A DNA stretch of 64,000 nucleotides from the NCBI GenBank assembly GCA_027924585.1, contig BSBM01000140.1, positions 4,852,001 to 4,916,000 on the forward strand. Reading direction: 5' to 3'. The position numbers and the translations under genes are program-made. Shown here one piece after another: positions 20,425-32,360 of this stretch. The DNA comes from Larix kaempferi (taxonomy: Eukaryota; Streptophyta; Pinopsida; Pinales; Pinaceae). Positions within the stretch are counted from its first letter, which is position 1. Each line of letters begins with the position of its first letter. The notes under the pieces are model-generated. The model ran no database searches, had not been told where the DNA came from, and was given only the letters and a program-made list of their open reading frames with translations.

Positions 20425-23400
20425 TGTAACATCCCAAGAAAAGACTGCTTTATTGTTGGAGTATTATTTTAATTATGTTGTAATAAATTTGATAATGCAT
20501 GACACATGCATGAGCCAAGGGGGCTCGGAAAACACTAATGGTTGAGTTAGTGTTGAGCTGAGAAGCTCTGGAGCACTTCGACTCGAACTAAATGATTGAT
20601 GTTGAGCTAGAGGCTCTGGAGCATCAAAGTGGACTGATGATTATTCTAAATAATGAATTATTTTTATTATTTTATTCTTTCGAACTGGCTAGGGAAACCA
20701 CTCAAAGAGAAGCTGAGCATGCAAGGATCTAGATAGGTTAGTAGCCTCCAATTAAAATCGAAACTATCCAATAGGAGAGTAAAAGTCTAATTTATTAAGT
20801 TAAAGATTTAAAATGAAGTGTGAGGATTAAAATAAAGATATATTAATTAAGATTAATAACTGAATATGCTAGGTGTCAATTAGAGAACTGAGTGTTGTCA
20901 AACCCAAAATATCTAGTAGCCTTGCCCCAAAAAGTATTAATAGCACGGAAGGTAACGTTGCAAAGGCATGTTTTTCCAAGTTGCACTGAAAAGGGTCCAG
21001 TTGTGAGTCTGAGCGCTCAACACCAGAGTACTGAAACATGGTGTGTCCATTAGAGGACTGTCCTTGGAGGACTGCATTATTATTATTTGCATGGGAAATG
21101 TCAGTTAGATGGACTCACACCATATAGGCTGATAAACGAACCTTGTGGATGCTCTGCTATAGTAAAAAGATATAGATAAGTACCCTAGGCCTCCTAGATA
21201 CTTGTCATTCTTAGTTTGGCTCGGGGGTGACCAGTGGAACAGTCCAAGAACGGATTGCGGTCTACGGTTGGGAGGAAAGTGGAAGTATCTCGGTCAATTA
21301 GTCTGTAATAATATTCTGACAAGTATATTTTATTAAGTTCTGTTGTTTTTCTCTTATTTCTATATATTTTATCTTCTTCATATTATGTCACGGATGATTT
21401 CTAAATCTTTAAAATTTCAGATCCATTGATTAGGACAAGTGATCTATTATAATGCATGGGTTTAGAGTTTAACAATCGTCATTTCTTTAATTAAATGATA
21501 GATCTATCGATGTTACCCTATAGGTTAGAATTTGTATTGATAGATCTCCTCATCATGCAGATAAATATTAGAAATTGTGGATCTGGGACATTCTAATCTA
21601 TTATAGATTAGATCTATTATGACTGTGCTAGCCTGGTATAAAAAAATGCAGGTTTCCTTCTCCCTTAAGAGTTTTGCATTATTAAATTGATAAATCTAGA
21701 TCTAGAAGAATAAATATCTACTAACTTTTTGCCATTATTATTTTGTTATGATAACACCGGGGTTATTTCCATTGTTGTTTTTAAATCTGACTTCTTTTGT
21801 TTAGGGTTATTTCTTAGAGATTTATTTTTTTATAGTTTTTCTGTCAATACCATTTCAATAAGGTTAATATAGTATTTCCTACATTGCGTCAAAACTTATG
21901 GATAATTAATAGAACCTAGATCTGGCTAGGGCTTCTTCATAGAAATGCATTCTTACAGTTTTCTTGGGCAATACTAAATATTAATGGCAACGCAGGTTAT
22001 CTTTCCATATAAATATCCTATTATTAAACGAGAAAATATAGATCCGGTTAGGGCTATTATTTTATTTTTCGTTTTATACAAAAACAAATGTCTTCGTAGG
22101 GTTTCTTATCATAAGAATCATTTTGATTGGGGAAGAACAGTTATGAGATGAAATCTTGTTTGACTTATTATTAGGAATATCATTTCGGGCGTCACCATTC
22201 AATCCTAACTAATTTACCATACGCTCTTTTTTTTTTTAGCTAATCAATTCTTTTATCACTTAGGAAGAAAAGAAACATTAGCATGAAAACTGATCTCAGA
22301 AACAAAGGTATTCATTTACAACTATTATCAAAATACAGTATTCTCTCCTAATTATTCTTCGTAGGTCAGAGATATATATATTATTCATAAGAAATTGACT
22401 TCAAAGAATCATATACAGAAACCAAATTCCCTTATTTTAGGGCCACACTTCTCTGCCTTCTTGCTAAAGAGGTTATTCATTCTTTTCCTTTTATACCAAA
22501 ACACAAAACATTGATTTATTTTGTATATAGGAAAAACAACAACTTTTTCATCATATGTATATAGAAATCTTACACAACAAAATTTCTTTAACTAGACGAT
22601 TTATAAGTCAATACCCTAAGTCGAAATAAGAAAACGACAACCCCAAAAGTCTTGTACTTTTAAAATACTCTTCCTTAAAATAGTATTTTCCATTAAAAAT
22701 TGGCGTCTGTAATCATTCGGGTTAGGATGCTTTGGGCTCTTAGTATCAACCTATTTTACTAGATAGCCCTTACTTTTATATTTACGAATTGAACTAAGAC
22801 GACGCCCAGAAAATAAAAAACTACTACAAACAAGCCTTTCAAACAACGGGCATTTAGTCATCAAAATTCTAGATGCTGGTGAAATGGGCAGCTCAGTGTG
22901 GGCTAACCCTTATAACTCCCAAGCCACTTTAAAATCAATTATTGTTCCTTTCTTTCAAAAGAGTTGCAACACTACAAGGTATCTATGAGGGTATATCCTC
23001 GGGACCCAGTAGCCGTAGAGAACCAAACATAACAAAGACAGTTGCCAACTCCAATGCATCCCAACCACGGTAACAACCTAACCTGGGCTCAGCCTCATCA
23101 ACAAAGAAAATAAACGCAGGCGTTAGGAACCATTTAACACAGAAAACTGAAATTAGAGTTTATGTGCAATTAACGAAATATAGAGGGATGATTTAGCATC
23201 TTGAACATGCGTTTAAACGAGTGGTTCCTAGATCTAGAGTAACACTTAGACCGACTATTTAACCCAAACAACCATACCAATGACGAAAATCCCTGGAGCT
23301 CTCCCAAAGCCACCACATCGAAGAATGCAAGACCAAATGCTAAGTGAAGGGTCATAGGGATGGTTCTTCTCCCCATGTCGTGACATGGTTTTCCACCTTA

Positions 23401-23967
23401 TGCAAGATCACATGGGAGCTTTAATTGCATCCTCTGTCGGGGTCCTTTCACATTTAATTCCATTTACAGCCCAAGCCTCGAACTTGCAGCATCTCTATTA
23501 TCACCTTTTAACATAGGATTAGGGTCTAATAAAGCGTTGATGTTGACCTCTTAACTAAGGTATCGATCATGATATATATATATCTTATGTTATACTCATA
23601 GGATAAGCATTGGAACTTGATTTAGGACTTAGGAATAGCTGCCAACTATGGTTCCTTTTTCCACCTCAAACCTGCGAAATGAGAAAGTTTACATATGCAA
23701 AGGGTGTTAGCTCATAAAGCTAAGTAAGATCAAAGGACCCGAGGGCCCCTGCATTATTTTTCCAGGTGTTCACAATCTCATGTGAGGACATTATCTAATT
23801 AGCATATTTATTTATACATATGGAGGACCATTACATCCCTAAAACCATTCACCACTATTAAGGGTTCAAGTTAAGTTGTACATGTAAGGTTCATTTTCTT
23901 AGTCAGCTAGTCGCCCTTGTTATAGTGGAAAACATTTTTTTATTCTATTAATTTAGGGGTTACTACA
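20425..23967 (+). mobile_element. Solo LTR (3.5 kb) nested in element A 3' LTR
   Basis: This block is absent from the 5' LTR of A, which reads straight through the site (aatatgctggga at about 4016). It starts TGTAACATCCC, ends GGTTACTACA, and is flanked by TGCTA (20420-20424) and TGCTG (23968-23972), a 5-bp target duplication with one change. No coding sequence lies inside, so it is a solo LTR left by LTR-LTR recombination. A TTAGCT-N5-AGCTAA palindrome at 23707-23723 is shared with the insertion at 8573-12724. Orientation is taken as plus because of the TGTAACATCCC start. Confidence 0.85.
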
Positions 23968-25239
23968 TGCTGGGATAAATGGAGATATTTTTTATGGCTA
24001 TTAAAATTATCATTTCAAAGGATGATCATGCGTGCCATGTGCCTCTCTTTGAAGAGTTCTTATGCAACAGAATGATGATAAAGACCTTTTGTTTTTATTA
24101 TGTGACAACTATTAGGAACCGAATGTATATTTTTAGAATAGTTGTTCCATAGAAAACTCGAAAGAGTTATTAGCTTTTTCTATAAAAACTATGAAGACTC
24201 ACTGTATAGGGAGAGAGGAGTACATGAGAAAAGACTTGTTGAAATTATAAATACACTTTCTAGTTTTAATTACTCTGGTGGAGTTTTCTTCGTAGATGAT
24301 TGTCACTAGGACTTCTCAAACTGGTATCAATACTTGCTATAGTTTTTGAAACTATATATAAATTTTGATATACTATTTTCTCAGTTCAAAACTTTATACA
24401 ATTGTACTATGTTATAATTGTGTTTGTCATCTTAAATTTACTCTAATCACACAATATTAGTGTTTGACACCAGTGCTATTGAATCTTTTTATTCAATATT
24501 TGATTGATGACTATGATTTAGTGGTAAATACATTTCATATTTGTTTTTTGATATCATCTGTATGTTTATAGTTGTTTCATTAATAAATTTAACTTTTATT
24601 CAAACATTTGATATTGAACATTAATTATCAATTAACAGATACATTAAAGAATATATTGAAATAGTTTTCTATTTTAATCTTCTGTTTTTGTGAATTTTAA
24701 ACAAAGTGATTCTTATGATACTGATTCTGGTATTTTATCTGAATTTTTATCATTTCCCTCTTTGTTATTATAAATGATTGATTGATAATTAATCTAATCT
24801 TTTAAAGTCGCTCTCAACTGAGATAGGTTCAATAGTTTAATTTTAATTCTAGTTGTAGTTTAGCTTAGTTTATTTAAGTCCAGATTTAACATTTGTTAGA
24901 TAGTTCTTTAAGTTAAATTTAGCGGTTTTACATTTGGAATAGGTTCACAATTGAAAATTTAAAACAAAACTTAAAAACTAGAGACTTTCCCTAAGAAAGA
25001 AAAATTAGGATAATTTAGACTTAGAAATTGACTTTAGAATTAGTTTAACTTTATAGTAACATAGAAAACATTTTGCTGATTTTTTCTAACCATATTCTCC
25101 TTAAGAGAATAAAAATTCAGTTGGTAGCAGGACCATAACTTGCGAGGTTTTTCTATTCCAAACACACCAGTAGCTGCATTAAGCAACTTGTGTGGGCATA
25201 ATATCCTTAGTCGGCCTAGGTCAAAAAATCAGGCCAACA

Positions 25240-25530
25240 CTTTTTCACTTCGGCCTTATGGTGATCTTATGAACGTGAAAGTGGATATCAAGTGTAATAG
25301 AGTAGATTTCAATTTTCGCATACAGTTCTCGAGCAACCATATCCTCTTTGATTTCACTTTTGGGTGGCCCTGCAAACAAGAAAGTAGATCTCAAGTGTAA
25401 AGAATTTAATTCATAAGCATTTCAAAGGGCTCTCCGTATCCTCTTTTACTACACTTTCGGGTGGTTCTGCAAATGAGAAACATAAATCCCTCGTGTAATA
25501 TAATTAGTTTCATTTTCAACGAGATATTTG
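25240..25530. repeat. Tandem repeat (~100-bp unit), right part
   Basis: Continuation of the array broken by element A. Diverged units resume at 25240, 25331 and about 25428, each with a tatcctcttt-like start and a cactttygggtgg-like segment. The last two starts are about 97 bp apart. Divergence is higher than between the two left-hand starts. Confidence 0.7.
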
Positions 25531-26606
25531 TTTGGTTTAAATTGATTTTCAAATCAATCATTATCCATATTTTAGCAGAACTGTTCATAAAAAGCCAAAA
25601 TCTACCAACACATTTTTCATGTTTGAAAGACACACATAAACCTCTAGCCTTTCATTAGTTTAGAGCAATCATCAAGATGAAAGTTAGAATAGTAAGCATA
25701 TTACATTGTTTGGTTCATATTTTTTGAGTCAACACACCACCAGTTTCACTTCCACTCCTGAAACTAAGAAAACTACCATTAAAATTTGGCGCTTAATATA
25801 AAACTAACCAATATTTGATTTTTATATCACCAAATAGAATAGGTTAGTGCCCTAGATTAGGTTTGGAGATTTAACACTCTTGGGTTGGAAATTTTTTGAA
25901 ACTACCATTGATTATTGAGAGTTTCAACCCATTAGTATCAAAAAATGATTGTTGGGAAAGCACATCTAACACATGCGTTAAGAACAAGGTCAATATGGAT
26001 AAGTAAGGGTGATTCCCCCCTCTTGATTGTTTAGTGGGACATGAGATCAGCACAGAATTCTATGTAAAGTGACAAGTCCTCGGGGTGACATCACTTTTCT
26101 AGAGTACCTGGTTATGAGAGTTGTCCTTGACTTACAACTGTCCGGCCAGACCGTTGATTGTGAATTGGTATATTTAGTTACTCTTCCTAGGATATCACAT
26201 AGGATATTGTATGTGGGGAACTCTTGCAATACCTGAGACAAACTTTGAATCTTTTACTCCTTGTGATGGTGATTGGTTAGGAACCAACAATTGTACCCCT
26301 AGAAATTAAAGTTTATTGTAATTGTTTCTCATACCTTCGCTGCTAGAAATTGTTTAAGGCCTCATATACCTCCACAAATACTAGTTTCAGAAGTCCCTGT
26401 AATCCATCTTTTCAGTGAGCTTCAACCCTTTGGAAAAGTAGTTTTCTTGTGGATCTATAGGACCTTTTTACTGTGTGGACACTTTTTATTTTTGTTGAGT
26501 CTAGATTTCCTTAGGATTGATTGATTCCATTTTTCAATCAAAATAATTTTAAACACATCCTTTTATCAAATTATTCAAAGTTGCTACTCTCCCGATCTTC
26601 CAATCA
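25531..26606 (+). other. Noncoding; possible remnant 5' LTR/leader of element E
   Basis: No gene is seen. The stretch ends in caatca at 26606, directly before a primer-site-like tggcggcagcgagg and E's gag frame, so its right part may be the 3' end of E's 5' LTR. I find no match by eye to E's 3' LTR at 55216-56059. The 5' LTR may be truncated, or the two visible parts may not overlap. Confidence 0.35.
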
Positions 26607-26620
26607 TGGCGGCAGCGAGG
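26607..26620 (+). other. Possible primer binding site of element E
   Basis: tggcggcagcgagg starts with the usual TGG, directly after a CA dinucleotide and 45 bases before gag. I cannot name the tRNA with confidence. Confidence 0.35.
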
Positions 26621-26651
26621 TGAGTCACAAAAAATTGAAGGCCCCGCTACA

Positions 26652-27277
26652 TTGTGGAGACAGATAAAAAACACCCAACCTTCTGACTTGGAAATTGAAC
26701 AACTTCTAGATTCACTTAAAAAAAATAGAGAAGAACAACATCAAACAAATACTGAAACAACACCTACCAAGGAGAACACAGACATTGTTTATAATCTTGA
26801 TCTATTTGAAATTGAAACACTAGAGAACAACACAGCTACTCACGTAAACCCACCTTAGAAAAATATTTCAGACCCAGTGGTACTTCACATCTGTGATCTA
26901 GGTGATTACATCAATCCCTTTTTTGGATATTGGACTAATATGCAAAATCCCACAACTGACCCTATGGATTCATCAAGAGAACAAGGGACTACATCATCAC
27001 AAACTAAAATAACCGTTGGAGGTATCAATACTTCCAATTTGGCCTCTACATCAATCCCAACAGTTAGTATTCCTTCCATTAGAACAAGTTCAACCAACAT
27101 TTTAGTGCCATTTGGTACAAATTCCAGTTCCAATCCCGTAAGTACATCCACTTTGTCTACAGGAATCCCTACTGGGGGGTGTGCCTTACCAAATTTGTTT
27201 TTTCCATATGGTTTGGCTAACCAAGGTAAAACAAATCAAGGAGTAAACCAAAATACTTTTAGTATACCTAACATTTT
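26652..27277 (+). pseudogene. Gag of element E, N-terminal part
   Basis: The frame starts at ATG 26652 (M-W-R-Q-I-K) with an acidic Glu/Asn/Thr-rich segment, has a TAG near 26856, then continues as a Ser/Thr/Pro/Asn-rich low-complexity stretch from 26877. It is cut at 27277 by element C, and the same kind of sequence resumes at 49006. The open frame running on to 27422 is a chance fusion with C's LTR, since the last ~48 residues recur as sequence at 48290. Gag assignment rests on context and on the downstream half. Confidence 0.55.
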
Positions 27278-27278
27278 A

Positions 27279-27996
27279 TATTGGCACGAGATAGATCCAC
27301 AGGAAGTGCGGAAGGAGACAGGTGTGAAAGGGTCATTCCGCGAAAGAAGGATCATCCGCGGTATTCCCGGGAGTACAAGAATTGTTGGATTACTTAGGTT
27401 AGTCATGTGGACCATTTTGTAATAGAATAGAACCATATAAATAGAATAGGATTGTAATTCTAAGGGCATCGAAGTTTGGGAGAATCATCCTATCTTTTGG
27501 GTTTGGGTTGTATCCATGGCATGATGTCTTGACAGTTTTTGCGAGGTTTATTCTACAGGTTTGGTGAATGAATGGAGATGTTCAGTTATGATGTAATCTT
27601 GGTCTTTTATCTTTTTCAATGATGAATGGGAATTGTGTTATGCGAATGTGTACATTGATTGATGCGAATCTGCTGTGGAAGTAATGCTAATCTGGATACA
27701 TATGTCGAAGATGTTGTTCTGAATGTTTGTTGAAATCGGTGAATGATAAGTTAATAGTATATTGTGAATGTTATGATATCTGGTTAGTGTGAAGGTAGTG
27801 TGTGCATATCCTCTACACAACTACGGAAACATGGTTCCAACAACCCCCTTATCCATCTCGAGTGAGACTGCACTTGCTCCGCAAGTGTTGCTAGGAAGGG
27901 TTACACCTTTTTGGGTCGATGTATAAGGGAGTCTAGGTTGGTAGTTTATTGGCGATAGTACGAAGTGAACCCCTGTCGAAAGGAACTGCATCAATG
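27279..27996 (+). repeat. Element C 5' LTR
   Basis: Aligns over 718 bp with 48288-49005. The copies start at a shared TATTGG rather than TG. The end reads CAATG here and CAACA in the 3' copy, so the 5' copy lost its CA. A TATA box is at 27436. Confidence 0.85.
27436..27443 (+). promoter_or_regulatory. TATA box of element C 5' LTR
   Basis: TATAAATA ~160 bp into the LTR, conserved at 48445-48452 in the 3' LTR. It marks a short U3. Confidence 0.55.
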
Positions 27997-27998
27997 AA

Positions 27999-28017
27999 TG
28001 GTTCCGTTGCTGGGACC
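27999..28017 (+). other. Primer binding site of element C
   Basis: tggttccgttgctgggacc, two bases after the LTR, resembles the TGGCGCCGTTGCCGGGGA-type site found in several plant gypsy elements (tRNA-Arg or Asp type). It differs from the initiator-Met sites of the copia elements and of F. Confidence 0.6.
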
Positions 28018-28747
28018 TTGAAGAAAAAGAAGGGGATATGTTGTGGCATCCGATGAAACAAGAGATCTAAGGGTGGTTCGACAAGATGGCAGAGGAATTT
28101 GCAGAAATCGAGAAGCGATACCCTAAACAGCCAACGACCAGTTGGTTAGAAAGATACATCTACTCAAACATCCATGAAATATTCTTCTATGAATTCCCAG
28201 TATTGTTGCATGAGTGGTTGGCACAGCCGACATTCCAAAAGAACCAATATTAGAAGACTGAACCCAATTGTTCGACCCCAGAGTTGGTGCGATAGCTGAA
28301 ACAAGTTGATAATAAAGTATCGCGAGATGTTCATTTTTAGGTAGACAATATCCTTGAGGTATATGTAACTGAGTTTGTGATAGATACTATCAAGTCGTAT
28401 AGTGACGCCGAAAATAAATTCTTGAAGGGGCCAAGAGGAATATTTTTGTCTTCTTTAAAACTGTGGATTAAAATGCTTGTCTGCGAAAAATGGATATTGA
28501 GGATGTATTTCGATGAGTATAAGAATTGGTGTTCGAGGGTGAAGGTTTAGCGTAAATGCGATTCTGAAGGAAAGAGGTGGTAGATGTACATGAGCGACGA
28601 TGATTTTCAAAAGGAAGATGATGAAGAGTGTGGTAGCTTGAGGAGTGGAGCAATATTTTGGCATCTTGAGAAAAAGAGGAGGACTGAGAGAGAGTCTCTT
28701 GAGACGACCGGAACAGAGAACTGCGAGATAGGACCACAAGGGAAAAA
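28018..28747 (+). pseudogene. Gag of element C, N-terminal part
   Basis: A frame beginning near ATG 28037 (M-L-W-H-P-M-K) codes a helical, Trp/Lys/Glu-rich segment with in-frame stops near 28068, 28251 and 28338. It ends with an acidic D-D-D-F-Q-K-E-D-D-E-E stretch at 28594-28630. Element B interrupts it at 28748, and the same region resumes at 35886. The gag role is inferred from its place between primer site and capsid-like domain. Confidence 0.5.
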
Positions 28748-29436
28748 TGTTAACTTTCTAGAATTTACTTCAATCTGATCTAGGATCTTAACTGAGAGAA
28801 CAACATGTACAGCATATCTACAGCATATCAATCATGGACACAATAATGAAAGCACACAAGATACATAGAGTTTACTTGGGGAAAACCATGAAGGTGAAAA
28901 ACCCCAATAACTTCCTCAAAGATAGATAGAGCAATGATACAACCCAAGCATAAGAGATAGACATCTCCTAGCAGTAGCTTCTCCTCCTCCACAAGTGCGC
29001 CACTCTCCCGAGTGTGTGAGAGAGAATAGAATGGTGAAATAAAGCACCTCCCGCACTCTATTTATACTTGACTTGACTTGCCTAATAACCTTTACTAGGT
29101 CGGCCTTAACTTAACCACATAACATAATGTTGACTGGGTCGACACCCAATAGGGTGGTCAAATAACCCTTTGACACACATGGCCGACCCCCAATAGGGTG
29201 GTCTAATAACCCTTCGACCCATATGACTTATACAAGGCCGACCCCAACAAGGTGGTATAATAACCCATAAAGTATAAGTTACGACACTTACAATATAAAT
29301 GATGACACTTCCGTATAGAGGAATAATAACATCTCTATAGGAATACAAACACTTCCGTATAGAGGAATAATACCATCTCTATAGGAGTACAATATACATA
29401 TATGAAATACATTCCGCAGTTACATTTACATCAACA
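28748..29436 (-). repeat. Element B 3' LTR (minus-strand sense)
   Basis: 689 bp matching 35209-35885 with many small changes. It contains doubled aatagggtggtc and aggaataataccatctctatagg motifs. The sequence directly right of it (ctccctctt) is the complement of an AAGAGGGAG polypurine tract. Confidence 0.88.
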
Positions 29437-29445
29437 CTCCCTCTT
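29437..29445 (-). other. Polypurine tract of element B
   Basis: On the minus strand AAGAGGGAG directly precedes the LTR start TGTTGATG. This fixes the element's direction. Confidence 0.65.
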
Positions 29446-29698
29446 AACTAGGAAGATATTTCTCGACACAGGTCTTCTAGCACAAGTCTGCTTCTCTGGA
29501 TCATTGTCACTGGATAATCGTCATCAAGTCATCGTCATTGTCACTGCTGCTGCTATCTCAATCAATCTCTGAATCTACTCATCATAGGAAGTTCTACAGA
29601 GCCAGTCCTTTTTCATACTGGATGTAGGCCCACCACCTGCAAGTCTTCATCATCACTGGCCATACTGTGGAATCCTCAAGACTTATTACGTGCGTCAC

Positions 29699-30215
29699 AA
29701 AACCTCGAAAGAAAATCCCAAGATGTTACGAGTACACAAATCCGACCTGTAGGATCTCCGAAGGTGCTATTACATGTGACCCCATTACAAAACCTCTAAA
29801 GAGAATCCTAGGATGTTACGGGTACACAACTACGACCTGTAGGATCTCCCAGGGCACAAATTACATGTGGTCACCACAAAACCTCGCAAGAGCATCCCAA
29901 GATGTTATGGGTACACAACTCCGACCTATAGGATCTCCCAGGGCACAAATTACATGTGGTCATGGAAAAACCTTGAAAGAACATCCCAGGATGTTATGGG
30001 TACACAACTCCAACCTGAAGGATCTCCCAGGGCGCTATTATATTCCATAGGAAAAAACCTCGAAAGAGCATCCTAGGATGTTACGGGTAAACAAATCTGA
30101 CTTGAAGGATCTCTCAGGGTGCTATTATATGTCCTCCCAGAGCAATGTCTCGAAAGAGCATCCCAGGATGTTACGGGTACACAACTCTGACCTATAGGAT
30201 CTCCCATACATGCTC
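29699..30215. repeat. Minisatellite 1 in element B (~88 bp x 6)
   Basis: Six imperfect copies start with aaaacctcgaaag or a close variant near 29699, 29788, 29876, 29966, 30055 and 30144. Each contains a cccaagatgttacgggtaca-like segment and aggatctccc. Open frames across it follow the repeat period and are not genes. Confidence 0.82.
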
Positions 30216-30504
30216 ATCTGCACAACCTGTTCTACGGCCACAGAGTATCAACCTGATACTCACCATACATCATCCTGATGTACACTTGATCATCACTGCA
30301 TCGTGCTGATGCATATCATCTGGAGCAACATCCTGAAGCTCATCATCCATGATCATCCTAATCATACAATGTATCCACCTGATACATACATAGATATATG
30401 ATCCACCTGATCACACAATGTATCTACCTGATACATATCAACATACATGATCTACCTAATCATACAACATATCCACCTGATACATATAAAGATGCATGGT
30501 CCAA

Positions 30505-30735
30505 GCATCCAACATGATGCATATACAAATACATACAAATGATCCAACTGATCATATCCAGCATCCAACATGATGCATACATACATAAATAATCCAACTG
30601 ATCATATCCAACATCCAACATGATGCATACATACATAAATGATCCAACTGATCATAACAAGCATCCAACATGATGCATACATACATAAATGATCCAACTG
30701 ATCATAACAAGCATCCAACATGATGCATATACATA
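30505..30735. repeat. Minisatellite 2 in element B (50 bp x ~4.5)
   Basis: Units begin catccaacatgatgcatac at about 30561, 30611, 30661 and 30711, a strict 50-bp period, with an older copy near 30505. A looser cctgatacata repeat precedes it from about 30240. Confidence 0.82.
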
Positions 30736-30869
30736 TACAGAGTAGTAACTGGAGCATCGTCCTGATGCTCATCATCCATGATCCTCCTGATCATCATAGC
30801 ATCATCCTCTTCAGATCATCTCATCGTCCACAAAGCACAGCCCAAATGCACATCATCCAACGCTTACAC

Positions 30870-31062
30870 CATCAACATGGGAGAACACATCTACCACCAT
30901 TCGGGGAAGGCTCCAGCGCTTACTTTTTCACTATCGGAGAACACATCTACCACCATGTGAAAAATGGATTCAGCCCTTACATCTATACCATGGGAGAACA
31001 CATCTACCACCATGTGAGAATGGCTCAGAAATTACATCACGACCATGGGAGAACACATCAAC
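30870..31062. repeat. Minisatellite 3 in element B (~60 bp x 4)
   Basis: Four copies of gggagaacacatctaccacc or a close variant occur between 30870 and 31062, with variable spacers of about 40 bp. It is the third tandem array in the same 3' noncoding part of B. Confidence 0.7.
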
Positions 31063-31119
31063 CATCTCAGAAAATCTCATGTGCATCTGCATCTTCTGGA
31101 CTCATCACTTCCCTTTGGA

Positions 31120-31511
31120 AGGAACCTCGATCTGAAGTGCACCAAGCCTCTCTCTGAAGTACTCAAAACTGCACTCTAGCCAATGGCTTGGTCAATACAT
31201 CTGCAACCTGCTCATCCGTTGCAACATACTCTGCTTCAGCTGTACTCAGTGCTACGCAGGACTACTTCTTGTTAAACCAAGAGATCACACCTGATACCAT
31301 ACTGAAGCAACACCCCGATGTGCTCTTCCTATCTACAACACTACCTACCCAATCTGAATCAACATGACCCTATAAGTTAAACCATTTGATTCGCATCATA
31401 CTTGAGCCCATAATCAACTGTACCCTTTAGGTACCACCGAATATGCTTTACAGCAGCCAGGTGAACACTCCTCGGATCCGTCAGGAACTAGCTCAATGTG
31501 TTCACCGCAAA
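31120..31511 (-). pseudogene. RNase H remnant of element B (copia)
   Basis: On the minus strand downstream of RT, a Y-L-K-G-T-V-D-Y-G-L segment leads to the RNase H start (V-D-S-D-W, then R-K-S-T-S-G). The L-S-T-A-E-A-E-Y-V-A motif runs almost directly into the terminal A-D-V-L-T-K-P-L motif, so roughly 50 residues with the Y-S-D-S-type Asp are deleted. Stops and frameshifts add to the damage. Confidence 0.7.
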
Positions 31512-32360
31512 TCAAATATCTGGTCTCATGTTTGTCAGGTACATCAAGGACCCAATAATATAACGATACATAGTGATATCAACTGGCTCAGATGAAGTAT
31601 CACACATAAGCTTTAGGTTTGATGCCATAGGTGTGGCCATGTCCTTACAGTCCATCATCCCGAACCTCTTCAGGATCTTTACTGCATACTTCCCGTATCG
31701 AAGGAAGATTCCATCTGCACTCTGCCACATCTCCATGCCAAAAACAAATAGTGCATCATCCCCAAGTTCTTCATCTCGAACTTGGAAGCAAGGTTCCGCT
31801 GCATGTCGGCAATCAATATATCTTCACCTGTAATAAACAGGTCATCCACATACAAAAATAGTTTCACTGGATTGCCTTCATCCACCTTGTAGTAAAGGTT
31901 GGAATCCTCTTTACTCTTGGTAAAGCCCAAACTGGATAGAAAGCTGTCTATCCTACGATACCAAATTCTGCACATATATGACTCCCTGTCATGTGTCTCG
32001 GAACCAAGTGGTTGCTCCACATACACTTCTTCTTCAACTACACCATTCAAGAAAGTTTTCTTGAAATCCATCTGGTGTATCTTCCACTTCATCACTGCAG
32101 CCAGAGCAAGTACTGATCTAATGGAAGTGTATCTGGCTACATGAGTAAAAGTCTCTATGCTACCACCTGCAACATGCTTGATCTTGTAGATCCTCTTGGA
32201 AGTCACTACAGACTCCCCTTCATGTCTTGGGATTGCATCCCAAACATCTTCATGATCGACTGGTACTCCTTGATCATGGCATTCTTCCTAGATCCTTGGA
32301 ACTTCAATATCTTCAATATTTCAATAGATAACTTTGTTGCTGAACAAATGTTGTAGTCCT
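31512..32360 (-). pseudogene. Reverse transcriptase remnant of element B (copia)
   Basis: Minus-strand copia RT. Visible are S-K-R-I-Y-K-I-K-H, K-I-H-Q-M-D-F-K-K-T-F-L-N-G, E-E-E-V-Y-V-E-Q-P and the catalytic L-Y-V-D-D, continuing in another frame to I-I-G-S-L-M-Y-L-T. Two in-frame deletions are evident: one right after the K-I-K-H block and one where copia RTs carry their S-L-Y-G-L-K-Q-A-type segment. A frameshift near 31700-31736 separates the halves. Confidence 0.82.

Larger units (their letters stand above)
677..25239 (+). mobile_element. Element A: giant Ty3/gypsy (Tat/Ogre-like) LTR retrotransposon
   Basis: The element runs from TGTTGGCAGG at 677 to GGCCAACA at 25239, and its ends form a TGTTGG/CCAACA inverted repeat. 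Direct LTRs lie at 677-5295 and 17106-25239. Between them lie a primer site, gag, DSGA protease, archaeal-type RNase H, a 4.1 kb insertion, RT with YLDD, Ty3 RNase H and integrase, all on the plus strand. Flanks CCTCT and CTTTT allow only a degraded 5-bp target duplication. By eye the LTR copies differ by roughly 5-8% in compared stretches, so insertion is old. Net of two nested insertions the element is about 17 kb. Pol carries stops and frameshifts and cannot be functional. Confidence 0.9.
17106..25239 (+). repeat. Element A 3' LTR, interrupted by a solo LTR
   Basis: Begins TGTTGGCAGG and ends GGCCAACA like the 5' copy. It aligns with it in two blocks, 17106-20424 and 23968-25239, the gap being the solo LTR. 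It repeats all landmarks of the 5' LTR: both hairpins, the U3 gene remnant, the TATA box and the terminal sequence. Confidence 0.92.

Noticed and set aside
26877-27422. 181-codon frame with a Ser/Thr-rich body and a basic end
   Set aside because: It is a chance fusion of element E gag with element C LTR; the end recurs in the other LTR.
28455-28831. Several minus-strand frames of 60-94 codons
   Set aside because: They are shadows of element C gag on the plus strand and cross into element B LTR.
29699-30735. Regular repeats that could suggest a CRISPR array
   Set aside because: Repeats are contiguous tandem units of 88 and 50 bp without unique spacers, inside a plant copia element.
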